64,000 nt of DNA from Bacillota bacterium (lineage in GTDB: Bacteria; Bacillota; Clostridia; Lachnospirales; Lachnospiraceae), in contig JAEWQV010000010.1 of the NCBI GenBank assembly GCA_023399055.1, positions 744,001-808,000 of the forward strand. Reading direction: 5' to 3'. Under the pieces are notes generated by a model. That model was given only the letters and a program-made list of their open reading frames with translations, made no database searches and had not been told where the DNA came from. Below are positions 34,854 to 45,470 of this stretch, piece after piece. Position 1 is the stretch's first letter. Each line of letters starts with the position of its first letter. The position numbers and the translations under genes were made by a program.

Positions 34854-35747
34854 CTATTTGCTATTATGTTTTTTCTTCTGAAAGATCACTACCGCTGCGG
34901 CAGCACAAACCACAACCACCACAATTACTATAATTATAACCGGAAGGGGACTGTTCTCATCAGTGCCTGTACCACTATTATCTACAGGTGTCACTCCTTG
35001 TTCCTCATCGGCAGGCGCAAGTGTAGGTGCCGTAGTAGGTGCGGTAGTTGGGGTTGCTATTTTAGTTGCATCCACATAGGTACCGGCTACCTCAAAATGT
35101 CTGTTAGGAAACGCGGCATATGCCTGAAGATTCATTTCCTGTGTGTTATCATCCACTGTCACATAGAATAAATCAGTGTCCGCCAAACCATCAGCAGCTT
35201 CGCTGCCACTATATGCATTGGTATCATCATGAACATGAGTTTCTAAAGCCAATACAACTTCCTCAAGCGCTTTATTTCTATAGGAAAAGGTTGTTGTACC
35301 ATCTGCATTAGGAATAAATTCGCCAAATCCCTTGGTTGTAGCAATTTCACCGTTATTTGATAAGGTAACCATTTTCGCATTTAAATCTTCTAAGGAGTCA
35401 AAACTGAACTTAATATTGATTACATCTGCTTCATGATCTTCGGTCAGTTCATCTTCCTCATTATCATCCCATTTTTGTACCGTTTCTTTACGGGTTTCCA
35501 ATTCAAATTCAATAGCCTTTGACTCTCCAAACGCCTTAATTGATTGCATAACTCCATCAATTCCATTTGCCAGCTGCGTATTTGTATCATCATCAGAACG
35601 AATAAATAAATCAAATGCAAATTCACCGGCACCTGTTTCTGTGGAAATATTTAAATAAGCAGATACTTTACCTTTCGCACATCCGGCTAAGGTCAGACAA
35701 ACCATCATTAATAACAAAATGACAATTAATTTTTTAAATTTTCTCAT
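34854..35747 (-). CDS. LppM-like lipoprotein with C-terminal membrane anchor
   Basis: 297 aa. Lipobox LAGC (about residue 23), an extracytoplasmic domain (about 24-225) distantly like those of 19421-22109 (GAGEFAFDLF opening, IKFSFDSLEDLNAKM, FIPNADGTTTFSYRN), a Thr/Pro linker (TTAPTTAPTLAP), then a membrane segment (about 268-288) and QKKKHNSK. So it is again tethered at both ends. It is the last gene of the 16-kb importer operon, 47 bp after a binding-protein gene. Function unknown, probably surface sugar or lipid handling. Confidence 0.78.
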   Translation of the reverse strand: MRKFKKLIVILLLMMVCLTLAGCAKGKVSAYLNISTETGAGEFAFDLFIRSDDDTNTQLANGIDGVMQSIKAFGESKAIEFELETRKETVQKWDDNEEDELTEDHEADVINIKFSFDSLEDLNAKMVTLSNNGEIATTKGFGEFIPNADGTTTFSYRNKALEEVVLALETHVHDDTNAYSGSEAADGLADTDLFYVTVDDNTQEMNLQAYAAFPNRHFEVAGTYVDATKIATPTTAPTTAPTLAPADEEQGVTPVDNSGTGTDENSPLPVIIIVIVVVVVCAAAAVVIFQKKKHNSK

Positions 35748-35794
35748 ATACCCTCCATTAGGACTATATCAATTCTCTAGAGAATGTGCGCCAA

Positions 35795-37279
35795 TTATTG
35801 ATGGTCAGCAATTACGTATTTGGGTAAATCATGAACAACACCTTTTAAAGCCTCAACTTCGCTCTGATAGAACTCATTCGCCTTCGCAGTTAATTCATCC
35901 GCAATATCTGCTGCAGATAATTCGGGCGCAGACCAGTTTAATATTTGACCCATATACCCTTGCTCACTTAACCAATTTGTAAAGGTCTTATAACCTGGAT
36001 AAGAATCCGAAACATCATAACCATTTTCGATAGAATTCATAATTGCATCAATACCATCTTTGTTCTTATATGCAATGTAGAACTTTTCTTTTGTCTCCTG
36101 TGGAATTTCAACATTAGGTAATTTATCAGGAATTGTATCATTATCTATATAAGCCTGAACCTTTACATCCCAACCTTCCGGGCTAAAGGTTAACCATTTT
36201 GCTAATTCGTAAGCTTCACGTGGATATTGTGTTTGAGCACTAATACCAACTACGTCAGAACTTACAGGCACCTTACCATTTGCAGTCGTAGGGAAGGGAT
36301 ATGGTATCATATTAGAACCCGAAGTCATTAATTCATCATAAGACCAGAAGTAATCCAGGTTAATCGCAGTATAACCAGCTTGAGCCATCCAGGTATCACT
36401 TGCACCGAGTGCCGCTTCCTTTTCTTCCGGAGTAGCTACATCATACACACCTTGTACATGCAACTTATTTCTTAACTCAACCATATCAATCCAGTCCTGT
36501 GAGAACAGATAGCCTTCTCCTTCTTTATAACCGAACTGACCTCTTTGTCCATTCTTAATAATATCCGCAAAATCAGGAAGTACGTCTACATTAAACATGG
36601 TTGCCTTACCAAGACCGTAACGCATTTCCTCCGGATGCGTAATTCTTTCAGCAATTTCCATTGCCTTGTCAAAGTTCCACTCCTCATAGGTTGGAAGCGG
36701 TTCATTGTACATATCAAAATAATCCTTATTCAGCATTGCAATATTCGGTAAGGAATTTGTTGCAAACATTGTTCTTACACCATCAGTCACACCAAGGTTT
36801 TTAATATAATCAAAAACCAAATCAGTCTCTGGATCATTATCATACAATTCAGTAATATCCATTAACCAGCCATTCAAAGTCCAGCCAACCTCATCCATAA
36901 CCATGAAACAGTCAGGGAGCATACCACTTTGCGCCATTACATAAAAATCATCCTGATATGTAAACGCATTCATGTTAACCATATAAACTGTAATATTCGG
37001 ATACTTTTCCATAAAGGCATCTGCCATTGCAGTTGCAACGTTTGGATCATCGCCCCAGTTAGCATAGGTTAGCTCGATTTCATCCGTGGTCATCGGAGGC
37101 AGTCCCTGTGGTTCCGGTGTAACTTCCACGTCTCCTCCATCATTATTCTGATCCACTGCTTGAGTCGGTTGTTTTGAATCATCATTTGTCTTATTGCTGT
37201 TACTACAGGCGGTAGACATTATAATCATAGCCACCATTAACAGCAAAGATATTCCCCTCTTGATTAGTCCTTTCCTCAT
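35795..37279 (-). CDS. Sugar ABC transporter substrate-binding lipoprotein
   Basis: 494 aa. Lipobox STAC near residue 25, a Asp/Gln-rich linker, then a type-I binding-protein fold (EIELTYANWGDDPN, NITVYMVNMNAFTYQDDFY, FDKAMEIAERIT, REAYELAKWLTFSPEGW). It follows the permease pair 37401-39336 by 121 bp, across a hairpin spacer, and is the probable binding protein of that importer. RBS AAAGGAG. Ligand unknown, oligosaccharide by family. Confidence 0.9.
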   Translation of the reverse strand: MRKGLIKRGISLLLMVAMIIMSTACSNSNKTNDDSKQPTQAVDQNNDGGDVEVTPEPQGLPPMTTDEIELTYANWGDDPNVATAMADAFMEKYPNITVYMVNMNAFTYQDDFYVMAQSGMLPDCFMVMDEVGWTLNGWLMDITELYDNDPETDLVFDYIKNLGVTDGVRTMFATNSLPNIAMLNKDYFDMYNEPLPTYEEWNFDKAMEIAERITHPEEMRYGLGKATMFNVDVLPDFADIIKNGQRGQFGYKEGEGYLFSQDWIDMVELRNKLHVQGVYDVATPEEKEAALGASDTWMAQAGYTAINLDYFWSYDELMTSGSNMIPYPFPTTANGKVPVSSDVVGISAQTQYPREAYELAKWLTFSPEGWDVKVQAYIDNDTIPDKLPNVEIPQETKEKFYIAYKNKDGIDAIMNSIENGYDVSDSYPGYKTFTNWLSEQGYMGQILNWSAPELSAADIADELTAKANEFYQSEVEALKGVVHDLPKYVIADHQ

Positions 37280-37315
37280 AAAACCATTCTCCTTTCAATT
37301 CAACAAGTTAATATA

Positions 37316-37364
37316 TTATAAAGTTTCCTTTATAAACGTAAGAAACAGTTCACCCGTAACTGTT
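37316..37364 (-). repeat. Two intra-operon hairpins before binding-protein gene
   Basis: TTATAAAG/CTTTATAA (37316-37335) and AACAGTT/AACTGTT (37344-37364) form short stems without T-runs in the 121-bp spacer. They are candidates for mRNA processing that raises binding-protein over permease level. Confidence 0.5.
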
Positions 37365-37400
37365 CAGCTTTAGAACATCACGAGGCGTTTTATGCAGCAA

Positions 37401-38405
37401 TTACTCACCTGTAATACCGGTCTTTTCAACTCCCTGTACAAAATATTTCTGCATAATAAAGTACAGTATTAAAATAGGTACAATTGTTATCAGTACTGCT
37501 GCTGCCTTAATTCCTTCATTAACAACGTTATAAGCTCCACCTGCCATAGATCCGGACTGCCCATAAAGTTGATCAAAATTGAAGGCAAAATTTCTTAATT
37601 CCAGCAGCAAAGTAGTAATTGTCTTCGCTGACTTAGTTGCATTTCCCATATAAATACTAGTTAAATAAGTTTCATTCCAATACCATACGACAGAGAGCAG
37701 AAATGCTACGATATAAGCCGGTACTGCTGCACGTATCCCAATTTTATAGAATATTCTGATATATCCAGCACCATCAAGCTGTGCTGCCTCATCCAGCACC
37801 TTAGGTATTGTTTTGAAAAACTGGTAAAAAATTAACACTAAGATTGCACTTTTCAATCCCTGTCCCAAAAATGCCGGAACAATAAACGCCGCCATCGAAC
37901 CAATATAGCCATATTTAAGCAGCAGCTGATACATAGATGGCATCAATACTTGCTGCGGTAAAATAAAAGTGATAATCAAGACCGCAAAGACGATCTTCTT
38001 TCCAGGAAACTGAAATCTTTGCAAGGCATATCCTGTAAGTGAACAGGTTATAATCTGGCCTATGGATGGAATTAAAGCCAGCAATACACTATCCTTCATA
38101 ACCTTAAATACATGCAGCGAATTAAATGCCTGACTATAATTAGATAATGAAAACTCTTTCGGAATCCAGTTAACAGTCGTATCTACCAAATCATTGAGTG
38201 ATTTAAAGCTGGTTGCAAGCATGTAAAGAATTGGGTAAAGATAAATGAAACTGAAGATGCATAACAGCCCATAGGTAAGAAGGCTCTTTACAAATCCCAT
38301 CCTTCCGCCGTATCCAAAGAGAAAGCTTCTTAATCTGAGTCGTATTTCATCGTAACTAATTTTTCCGTCTTTATTACGAATTCTTTTAAAATAAACCTTA
38401 CTCAT
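37401..38405 (-). CDS. CUT1 sugar ABC importer permease (MalG type)
   Basis: 334 aa, six membrane segments after a 35-residue cytoplasmic extension. EAA loop LDEAAQLDGAGYIRIFYKIGI and C-terminus KYFVQGVEKTGITGE typical of MalG-type subunits. It overlaps the upstream permease gene by 8 nt and has GGAGG 7 bp before ATG. Partner of 38398-39336 and of the binding protein 35795-37279. Confidence 0.92.
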   Translation of the reverse strand: MSKVYFKRIRNKDGKISYDEIRLRLRSFLFGYGGRMGFVKSLLTYGLLCIFSFIYLYPILYMLATSFKSLNDLVDTTVNWIPKEFSLSNYSQAFNSLHVFKVMKDSVLLALIPSIGQIITCSLTGYALQRFQFPGKKIVFAVLIITFILPQQVLMPSMYQLLLKYGYIGSMAAFIVPAFLGQGLKSAILVLIFYQFFKTIPKVLDEAAQLDGAGYIRIFYKIGIRAAVPAYIVAFLLSVVWYWNETYLTSIYMGNATKSAKTITTLLLELRNFAFNFDQLYGQSGSMAGGAYNVVNEGIKAAAVLITIVPILILYFIMQKYFVQGVEKTGITGE

Positions 38406-39336
38406 GAATCAGCCTCCTTCTTCTTTGTTTCCGTTGTAATCGTCTTCTCTGTCTTTCTAGTTTTTTAAACTTTTTGCGTTCTGTCTCTTCTGAATGCTTA
38501 TCAACAAACAGCAGCAGAATGAGTAAGAGTAATAGCAGGATAACCGCCGCATAGATCCATGCCATGGCACTGGCTATACCGTATCCTCCATTGATTGCAT
38601 CGAACATTTTTGTTCTTATATATCCAACAATTTCATTGTTATCAAAGGTTGCCAGCGCTACCAAGGTATAAATCGTTGTAACGAAAGTAATATTCTTTAA
38701 GGAAGGCAGTGTTATCTTCCAAAAACTTTCCCAGGCAGAAGCACCATCAATGGAGGCAGCTTCGTATATGTTAGGGTCTACTTTTTGAAGTCCTGCTAAA
38801 AATATCAGGATTTGAACTCCCGAGAACCACAGAATCAGTATTATTTCACCGAAAATAGATACAATCGGCTGGGCAAGATATCGTGGAAGAATACTCCTTA
38901 GAATATTTTCAAGTCCTATCTCCTGCAGCATCGGTACAGTTGCCATCTGCTGATTGGTAAATTCGGACATTACCGGTCCGCTAGAGATAACTACCGGAAG
39001 AAAAAACAAAACTCGAAATATTCCTTTTGCCTTAATCTTCGTATTCAGCATTATTGCTACCATCATGGAAAATACGATAATTACAGGCAAGCTGAACGCA
39101 GTTTTAACAGCAAAGTTAATTATATTTTCAATGAACCAGGTATCACTTAATGCAACTTTAAAATTCTCTATCCCATAAGGTGAAAGCACTAACCCCTGCA
39201 AGGTCACCTTTACTTTACTGGTAGAAAAATGAAGGCTGCTTGCTAATGGAAAACATACAAATATGATTAGACCAACTAGCCAAGGTAACAGAAATAGATA
39301 CGCAATTAACTGATGTCTTTTTATAAATCTTTTCAC
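38398..39336 (-). CDS. CUT1 sugar ABC importer permease (MalF type)
   Basis: 312 aa, six membrane segments, EAA loop YEAASIDGASAWESFWKITLP. The C-terminus is strongly basic (Arg/Lys-rich last 30 residues), longer than usual. Start codon is GTG at 39336 with GGAGG upstream. It lies 29 bp after the DUF5696-like gene and overlaps the next permease by 8 nt. Confidence 0.92.
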   Translation of the reverse strand: MKRFIKRHQLIAYLFLLPWLVGLIIFVCFPLASSLHFSTSKVKVTLQGLVLSPYGIENFKVALSDTWFIENIINFAVKTAFSLPVIIVFSMMVAIMLNTKIKAKGIFRVLFFLPVVISSGPVMSEFTNQQMATVPMLQEIGLENILRSILPRYLAQPIVSIFGEIILILWFSGVQILIFLAGLQKVDPNIYEAASIDGASAWESFWKITLPSLKNITFVTTIYTLVALATFDNNEIVGYIRTKMFDAINGGYGIASAMAWIYAAVILLLLLLILLLFVDKHSEETERKKFKKLERQRRRLQRKQRRRRLIHE

Positions 39337-39365
39337 TTTATACCACCTCCGTATTCACGTTCCAA

Positions 39366-41630
39366 TCATTCCACCACTTTGTATGATTTAGCAGCAATCT
39401 CAACATCGTCAGCCTGTTTTGACTTTGAAGAGTAATTCACATAAACCCGAACTCCGTTATCATAGGTGACACGAACAAAATCCGTTTCCAAAATTTGATG
39501 CTCTACGATTACTGCATCCCTCACTTTTTCATTTAATAACTTCAAATTATCATAGGATTCCACCATTCTATCTTTGAAATCATCAAATTTGGACGTAAAT
39601 ATATAATCCAGAGAAGTATTCATAAGCCTGGTATTGTCTTCCTTAGTAATAATATAATTCGGAAATACACCCGACTCTGCCAGTTTAAGTTCATAGTCTG
39701 TTGGTGCGGCATTCAAGTTACAATACTCGGAATACATTGGGATATAACCTTTTAACACCATGGACAAAAAAGGAATTTCTGCTTCCGTATAGGAATAATT
39801 CGATCCGGATAAAGGCAGATTGTAGATACCCTCTGCATATTTCCAAAGATAATCATAGGGTGCATCCATGTATAACTGCAGCTCCTCACTGACACTCTTT
39901 AGCACCTGCATTTGCTCTAACTTCGTCTGCTCACGGCCTACTACCTTATCATTAGATAAGTAAGTATAGAGATTATTTGTAATACCGGATATCGCCAATG
40001 AATTTAGATTCAGGTTCTTATATTCAGGCATTACCTCTGTTGATAATTCTAATAACTTTATTGGAGTCAAAAAGTAACTGCCATCGTCATAAATCAGCTT
40101 ATCAATTCTCTTAACAATATCTTTGCCGGTATCATAAATCTTGCTTTTCGAAGCTGTGCCAAAGTCATCATATAAGGACAATTCAACATTGTTCATATCA
40201 CGAACTTTTTCAATTAATGTCTTTAACCCTTGCTTACCACCCAGCATACGTTCCATCTCGACATCAGAAATCGGAAAACTATCATCATATCCACCTTTCT
40301 GCCAGCCGCGATAGATTAAGTTAATACCCTCTACACCCTTGTTCTTCAGGTAATCCAACATATCCACCGCGTCCTCGAAGGTGGTCATTGCAAAGGTTCG
40401 ATCCGAGATAATCCCGTCCTGATTTTCTGCACCTATCACATCCAGTCCGATTTTATATGCATTCTCTTGTCTTACTAATACACCATGTTCAATTAGGTAA
40501 TCTCTATAAATCTGTGCCATTTTATTATAGGATGCATCCTCTGACATATAGTAATAGGAAATATAAATATCACTTCCCTTTAAATTCTTCTCATATGCCG
40601 CAATACCTTCCGACCCATTCTTACTGGTCTGGTGTATATAAGAATCCCTTAAGTAGAATTGAGAACTAATCCAGTTATAACTCGTCGATACGCCATTAGG
40701 ATAGGCAATGATATTCGCATTCTCCTGCCCTCTTTTAATCAATCCCATAAAGCCCGTTTGATCCTCCGAATACACCATTCCATATAACGGAATATAAATT
40801 GGTTCTGCATCTACTGGGTCGGGATACCCTGCATCATATTTTTTTGAAACAGCGTCAATTCCTTTATCTTTTCCATACACCCTGGCTGAATAAGGCGTAG
40901 TAAACCGTCCATTATTATCTTCCAGAGATACAATTACACCCGAACCATCCGGAATAAACATATATCCTTCTTTTTCATCCAGATTAGTGGAACCCAAGAA
41001 CGGATAGATAAAAACTGACGACAACTTATCAATCTGATCTCCGACGGTATCCTGTATGCTGTTACTGGGAAGATAAACATCAATACCATCGTTGGTCAGA
41101 AATACCTCCATTTGCAGCTTTACCTGCTGCTCTTCTTTCTTAACTCCGACAACAGTCATATCCACATCAACCGAAAAACCATCTTCAAAATAAGTAATAG
41201 CCTTATTAACATTATCCGAATACATGGTATAGCGCACCGTTTGTCTTGTTCCACTCTTTAACATCTCAATTGATAAACCAGAAGCCATAAAATCTTCCCA
41301 GGCTTTCAGGTTTTTATCATTACCCTTGACCGTTTGCGCGGTTCTTAGGACTTTTCCTGTCTCTTTGTCCATAAGGATTATGCTTAATCCCTCTTCTTCA
41401 AAATACATTTTGTATTTATCATTTTGAGCAATCAGGAAATGTTCTTCGAATTTATCCTTATAATCCGGTTCTGCCTCCAAACGATTCTTTAATTCCAGCG
41501 CACTCTTTTCCACCTCAAGTACCACTTCTGTTTTTAACGCTTTATGTACAATCATAACAATTACCAAAACAACGAATACCAACAGCAATGCTCCGAGTAT
41601 TAATTTCTTTCTATTCTTAATAACCGACAC
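39366..41630 (-). CDS. DUF5696-like membrane-anchored protein, glycosidase-like barrel
   Basis: 754 aa. One N-terminal membrane anchor (about 8-30) with the rest outside. A beta-rich N-terminal domain (about 40-330; PFLGSTNLDEKEGYMFIPDG) precedes a TIM-barrel-like part (about 385-640) with GINLIYRGWQKGGYDD, LSLYDDFGTASK and AISGITNNLYTYLSN. This matches my recollection of DUF5696 proteins, usually beside CUT1 importers. Acidic residues at strand ends resemble glycosidases, but catalysis is unproven. GTG start with AGAGGTGAT located inside the 3' end of the upstream Yip1 gene (14-nt overlap), so translation is coupled. Confidence 0.78.
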   Translation of the reverse strand: MSVIKNRKKLILGALLLVFVVLVIVMIVHKALKTEVVLEVEKSALELKNRLEAEPDYKDKFEEHFLIAQNDKYKMYFEEEGLSIILMDKETGKVLRTAQTVKGNDKNLKAWEDFMASGLSIEMLKSGTRQTVRYTMYSDNVNKAITYFEDGFSVDVDMTVVGVKKEEQQVKLQMEVFLTNDGIDVYLPSNSIQDTVGDQIDKLSSVFIYPFLGSTNLDEKEGYMFIPDGSGVIVSLEDNNGRFTTPYSARVYGKDKGIDAVSKKYDAGYPDPVDAEPIYIPLYGMVYSEDQTGFMGLIKRGQENANIIAYPNGVSTSYNWISSQFYLRDSYIHQTSKNGSEGIAAYEKNLKGSDIYISYYYMSEDASYNKMAQIYRDYLIEHGVLVRQENAYKIGLDVIGAENQDGIISDRTFAMTTFEDAVDMLDYLKNKGVEGINLIYRGWQKGGYDDSFPISDVEMERMLGGKQGLKTLIEKVRDMNNVELSLYDDFGTASKSKIYDTGKDIVKRIDKLIYDDGSYFLTPIKLLELSTEVMPEYKNLNLNSLAISGITNNLYTYLSNDKVVGREQTKLEQMQVLKSVSEELQLYMDAPYDYLWKYAEGIYNLPLSGSNYSYTEAEIPFLSMVLKGYIPMYSEYCNLNAAPTDYELKLAESGVFPNYIITKEDNTRLMNTSLDYIFTSKFDDFKDRMVESYDNLKLLNEKVRDAVIVEHQILETDFVRVTYDNGVRVYVNYSSKSKQADDVEIAAKSYKVVE

Positions 41631-43665
41631 GATACATCACCTCTTTCACTAACGAATACACGAAGTCTAGTAACTGATTTAACATAAGATAAATAATAAA
41701 GATAATGACAGCCATGACCAATGCGGTAACCAGAGTAATCAATATATTCTTAACAACACCCGAGAACGAATAATTGTGAATTTCTGCAATCATCAGGAAA
41801 ATCAGTAGAAAGGTCCAGATATTAATTACCGAATTACCTATATTCAAAATAACTGCTTCGTTCAAAGTCAATACATGTGTTAATACAAAGAGAATGGGTT
41901 TGATTAAGATATAGGGCATAAAGGTATATGCAACCGACATATATACCACCTTTAAGGAGCCCTCGCCCTCTCTGATTGTGCTGACCAGATAATTACAAAC
42001 TACCAAAAACAGTACCAATCCACCTACGGAGAATAAATCAAACAACACATTGAAATATCCCTCTTCCGTTACTTTAAAGATGTAGCCTGCATAATATCTG
42101 TTAACTATAAAAATGATAAATGCCACGATATAAACGATGGTTGCAGAAACCAATGACGTCTTCCGCTGAAAACGAATTCCATAATAGCTGTCAATCGGAT
42201 GCCTGATAAAAGCCCCCATGTATCTTAGTTCCCTGCAAAGCTTAATGCTTTTAAATTCTTCAATTACGTCATCAACTTTTTTAAAGTATCCATACTTCTT
42301 CTTAAGAAATCTCAAAATCTTGTTAATGATATAGATAATGAGCAGTATAAACACACAAGTAATAATATTTTTATTTAACCATTGATTACGTATCTGCCAG
42401 AAGGATTCTGAATACCCTGCTTTGTATCCGCCAAGATAATAAGCCTCCATGGCGGCACCATAATTTCCCAGCTTATATTCCGCTTCACCAAGTCCCCGAT
42501 AAGCATATTGGAATACTCTATTCTGCTTCAAGACCTGTACCCAGGGTTCTCGGCTCTCAGCATAATGTCCGTTATAGTACAAATCAAAAGCCGGTATAAA
42601 GCTCAGCTTAAAATCAGAGGGTTTAAAAACCTGAATTTCATTCTTACTTGAGTCCAGCACATACAACTTTTCATTTTCGTCAAAGGTAATACCGGTTGCA
42701 TTGGTAAATAAACCAACTCTGGAGGTTCCATCATCTTTTCCTCCAAAGACAAATAACATGCCCCCATCTTTGGAATATTCAATAATAAATCCATCCTGGG
42801 AAATCACATAGATACTTCCGTTGTTGCTGACAGTCACATCCGTAGCTATTGAATCCGCATGATTATTCAAGATTACGGAGCCTGCCATATTTAATTTCTT
42901 TAAGCCATCCTCATTACCGGACTGTCCTTGGGTAATTGTATAAATCAGTCCATCCAGATCCGAGCCCAGGTTTGTCGGAGTTTTAGGATGATTTTTTATT
43001 TCATTTGCTAATTGCTCTTTTGAATAAAACTTTTTACGTATCATATCCAGTAAAGTTGTTTTCGTCTTATTTGCACCAAAGTAGCCTAAGAAATATCCAT
43101 CATTACTTAATTGAATAATGCCGTTGGTATTACCATTTGATACGACATATAGATTTTCAGCAATATCAACCGCTACTTTTACCGGCTGAAATTTTGAATT
43201 CTTACCAAATAACGGTTCCTGGGGAATAGAATATTCTTGAAGCAATTCACCTTCATAATTGAATTTAAACACCTTCTCCGCCACTCGATCCGCCACATAC
43301 AAGGACTTACTTTCCTGTCCCAGGCAGATTCCCTGTGGTGCTTGTAAGGTTCCCTCTCCAATGATACGAATTAAATTACCTTCATAATCAGAAACAACAA
43401 TTCTTTTATTATCCGTATCTGCAATGTACAAATACTTATTATAGGTGTCCGTTGCAAGGTCTTGCGGATTCTTTAGTACCTCATCTCCCACCTTTGTAAT
43501 CGTATACTCCGGAAGATAGGGCAATTGAGAATCCACAAGTCCCTCCGGTGACATTGTTTTTGCATGATAGGTTGACTTAGTAGATGCCTGTACCGTAGCC
43601 GGGAGCATCAGCATAAGTATTATTACAATGCAAATAACTCTACTTATTGGTCCAATATTCTTCAT
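41617..43665 (-). CDS. NHL-repeat and Yip1-domain membrane protein
   Basis: 682 aa. Signal peptide (1-28), an NHL-type beta-propeller (about 55-350; repeats such as PQDLATDTYNKYLYIADTDN and LQAPQGICLGQESKSLYVAD), a short TPR-like helical stretch (about 365-420), one membrane segment (about 430-450), then a Yip1-type bundle of about five membrane helices (about 495-682). Yip1 domains are known from vesicle trafficking in eukaryotes and are uncharacterised in bacteria. Between two importer gene sets and overlapping the DUF5696-like gene, it is likely a structural or regulatory membrane partner of a glycan-handling complex. GAGGAG 6 bp before ATG. Confidence 0.82.
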   Translation of the reverse strand: MKNIGPISRVICIVIILMLMLPATVQASTKSTYHAKTMSPEGLVDSQLPYLPEYTITKVGDEVLKNPQDLATDTYNKYLYIADTDNKRIVVSDYEGNLIRIIGEGTLQAPQGICLGQESKSLYVADRVAEKVFKFNYEGELLQEYSIPQEPLFGKNSKFQPVKVAVDIAENLYVVSNGNTNGIIQLSNDGYFLGYFGANKTKTTLLDMIRKKFYSKEQLANEIKNHPKTPTNLGSDLDGLIYTITQGQSGNEDGLKKLNMAGSVILNNHADSIATDVTVSNNGSIYVISQDGFIIEYSKDGGMLFVFGGKDDGTSRVGLFTNATGITFDENEKLYVLDSSKNEIQVFKPSDFKLSFIPAFDLYYNGHYAESREPWVQVLKQNRVFQYAYRGLGEAEYKLGNYGAAMEAYYLGGYKAGYSESFWQIRNQWLNKNIITCVFILLIIYIINKILRFLKKKYGYFKKVDDVIEEFKSIKLCRELRYMGAFIRHPIDSYYGIRFQRKTSLVSATIVYIVAFIIFIVNRYYAGYIFKVTEEGYFNVLFDLFSVGGLVLFLVVCNYLVSTIREGEGSLKVVYMSVAYTFMPYILIKPILFVLTHVLTLNEAVILNIGNSVINIWTFLLIFLMIAEIHNYSFSGVVKNILITLVTALVMAVIIFIIYLMLNQLLDFVYSLVKEVMYRVGY

Positions 43666-43679
43666 CGTTCGCTCCTCTT

Positions 43680-44528
43680 CTACTTTAATCCAGAGTGTGC
43701 CATCGTGTTCATAACGTTACTCTGCATTAAGATAAAGATCACTAGATTCGGTATAAACATAATCAGAGCAGAAGCTGCTGCCATACCCTGACCGGCAACC
43801 GCATTGGCATTACTCGACAAGGTCCCCATATAGAACCCAAAGGTTCGGAGGCTTTCATCATCCACGTATAGAGTGGAAGTAGCCATATTGTTCCATACAC
43901 TTTGGAACGATAAAATAATTACCGTTACAATCGCTGGTTTAATCATTGGAAGTATTATTTTATGGTAAATTCTAAAGTGGCTTGCTCCATCCACTACACC
44001 AGCCTCAATCAATTCATCCGGTACCTGCCCAATAAACTGGGTAACCAGGAACAGACCCACCGGCATTGCTATAATCGGCAAAATATGAGCCCAATAGGTA
44101 TTTAAAATATGTAATTCATTTATAATCAAAAAACTTGGAATAGCAACAGCACCACTAACAAACATAAGCGCTGCAGTATTTATGTTCATAAACATTTTCT
44201 TTCCTTTAAACTTCAGCTTTGCCAAAGCAAAGCCAGCTGCAGTGCTAAAGATAACCGAGCAAAACACAACTCCCGTGGTAACAAGTATGCTGTTAAACAA
44301 ATAGCGTGTCCACGGAATAGCAGAACCACTTGACATTTGCAAAAGATTTCTGAAGTTATTCAACGTGGGGTTCTTAACAAAAAACCTGGGTGGATAAGCA
44401 AATAATTCATCCATCGGTTTAAAGGCATGACAAAATATATATACAATTGGAATACCCATAATAATTGCAGTTGGAATTAAATAAATATAGAATTTCCATT
44501 CTCCCTTTTTCATCTGAAAACTGCGCAC
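43680..44528 (-). CDS. CUT1 sugar ABC importer permease (MalG type)
   Basis: 282 aa, six membrane segments, EAA loop IEAGVVDGASHFRIYHKIILP. I place the start at GTG 44528 (VRSFQMKKGEW) because AGGAGG lies 9 bp upstream; the ATG-initiated frame from 44588 would overlap the previous gene by 47 nt. It lies 14 bp before the NHL/Yip1 gene. Partner of 44542-45447 and of the CBM-fused binding protein. Confidence 0.9.
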   Translation of the reverse strand: MRSFQMKKGEWKFYIYLIPTAIIMGIPIVYIFCHAFKPMDELFAYPPRFFVKNPTLNNFRNLLQMSSGSAIPWTRYLFNSILVTTGVVFCSVIFSTAAGFALAKLKFKGKKMFMNINTAALMFVSGAVAIPSFLIINELHILNTYWAHILPIIAMPVGLFLVTQFIGQVPDELIEAGVVDGASHFRIYHKIILPMIKPAIVTVIILSFQSVWNNMATSTLYVDDESLRTFGFYMGTLSSNANAVAGQGMAAASALIMFIPNLVIFILMQSNVMNTMAHSGLK

Positions 44529-44541
44529 TGATTTTTCCCTC

Positions 44542-45447
44542 CTAGTCCTTTTCAATAAATAGTTTCCGTGCCACAATAGAAAATGCATAAATCAATAACA
44601 AAAGTAGTACGGATCCAGCTGCAGCGTATCCCATTTCATATCGAATGAAGCCATAATCATCAATATGTGTGACAAATACGGAACCAGCATATAACGGAGT
44701 AGGATTAGAACCACTCAAGGTGACACCAATGTTTCCTAATTGGAAGGAACCTACAATCTGCATAACAGCACCAAACATTAATTGCGGTTTCATATTTGGT
44801 AAGGTTACGTAGATAATTTCTTGAAAACGATTTTTCACACCATCAATTCTGGCTGCTTCGTATTGAGATTGATCAATATTCATGATACCTGCCAACATAG
44901 CCAGGAAACCGATACCCATACTGCTCCATAACGTAACAAGAATCATGATGGGCATTAACCATACAGCGCTTTGAAGAAAGTTGATCGGAGTATCAATTAA
45001 ACCAAATTCTAATAATTTTGAGTTAATATACCCATATCTATCACCACTAAAGAGAACCTTCCATACTACTTGCATGGCAATACCGCTGGTCATTGACGGA
45101 GAGTAGATGATAAGTGCTAATATCGTCCGCATCCCTTTGGAAACCTGCGAAAGAGACCAGGCAAGAAAGAAGGAAAGCATATATCCGATCGGCCCTGTGA
45201 TTACCGCAAATACTATAGTATTTGGTAATATAACCTGCATGAAAGTTGAATCATTTGTCAACCATCCAATATAATTTCGAAAACCAACAAAATCCGGCAA
45301 CTCCAGGGTATTAAAGTTCGTAAACGAAAGACCAATAGCAGCCAAAACTGGCAGCAAAATAAATATTAAGAATAAAATTACATATGGAAACATAAATACA
45401 TAAGGCGTATTTTTGCCATGAAATATTTTATTTTTTAATTGCTTCAT
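44542..45447 (-). CDS. CUT1 sugar ABC importer permease (MalF type)
   Basis: 301 aa, six membrane segments, EAA loop YEAARIDGVKNRFQEIIYVTLP, ending VARKLFIEKD. RBS CAGGAG before ATG. Third MalF-type permease in the window. Directly downstream (23 bp) of the large binding-protein fusion. Confidence 0.92.
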   Translation of the reverse strand: MKQLKNKIFHGKNTPYVFMFPYVILFLIFILLPVLAAIGLSFTNFNTLELPDFVGFRNYIGWLTNDSTFMQVILPNTIVFAVITGPIGYMLSFFLAWSLSQVSKGMRTILALIIYSPSMTSGIAMQVVWKVLFSGDRYGYINSKLLEFGLIDTPINFLQSAVWLMPIMILVTLWSSMGIGFLAMLAGIMNIDQSQYEAARIDGVKNRFQEIIYVTLPNMKPQLMFGAVMQIVGSFQLGNIGVTLSGSNPTPLYAGSVFVTHIDDYGFIRYEMGYAAAGSVLLLLLIYAFSIVARKLFIEKD

Positions 45448-45470
45448 GTTAATTTTCTCCTGTTATCCAC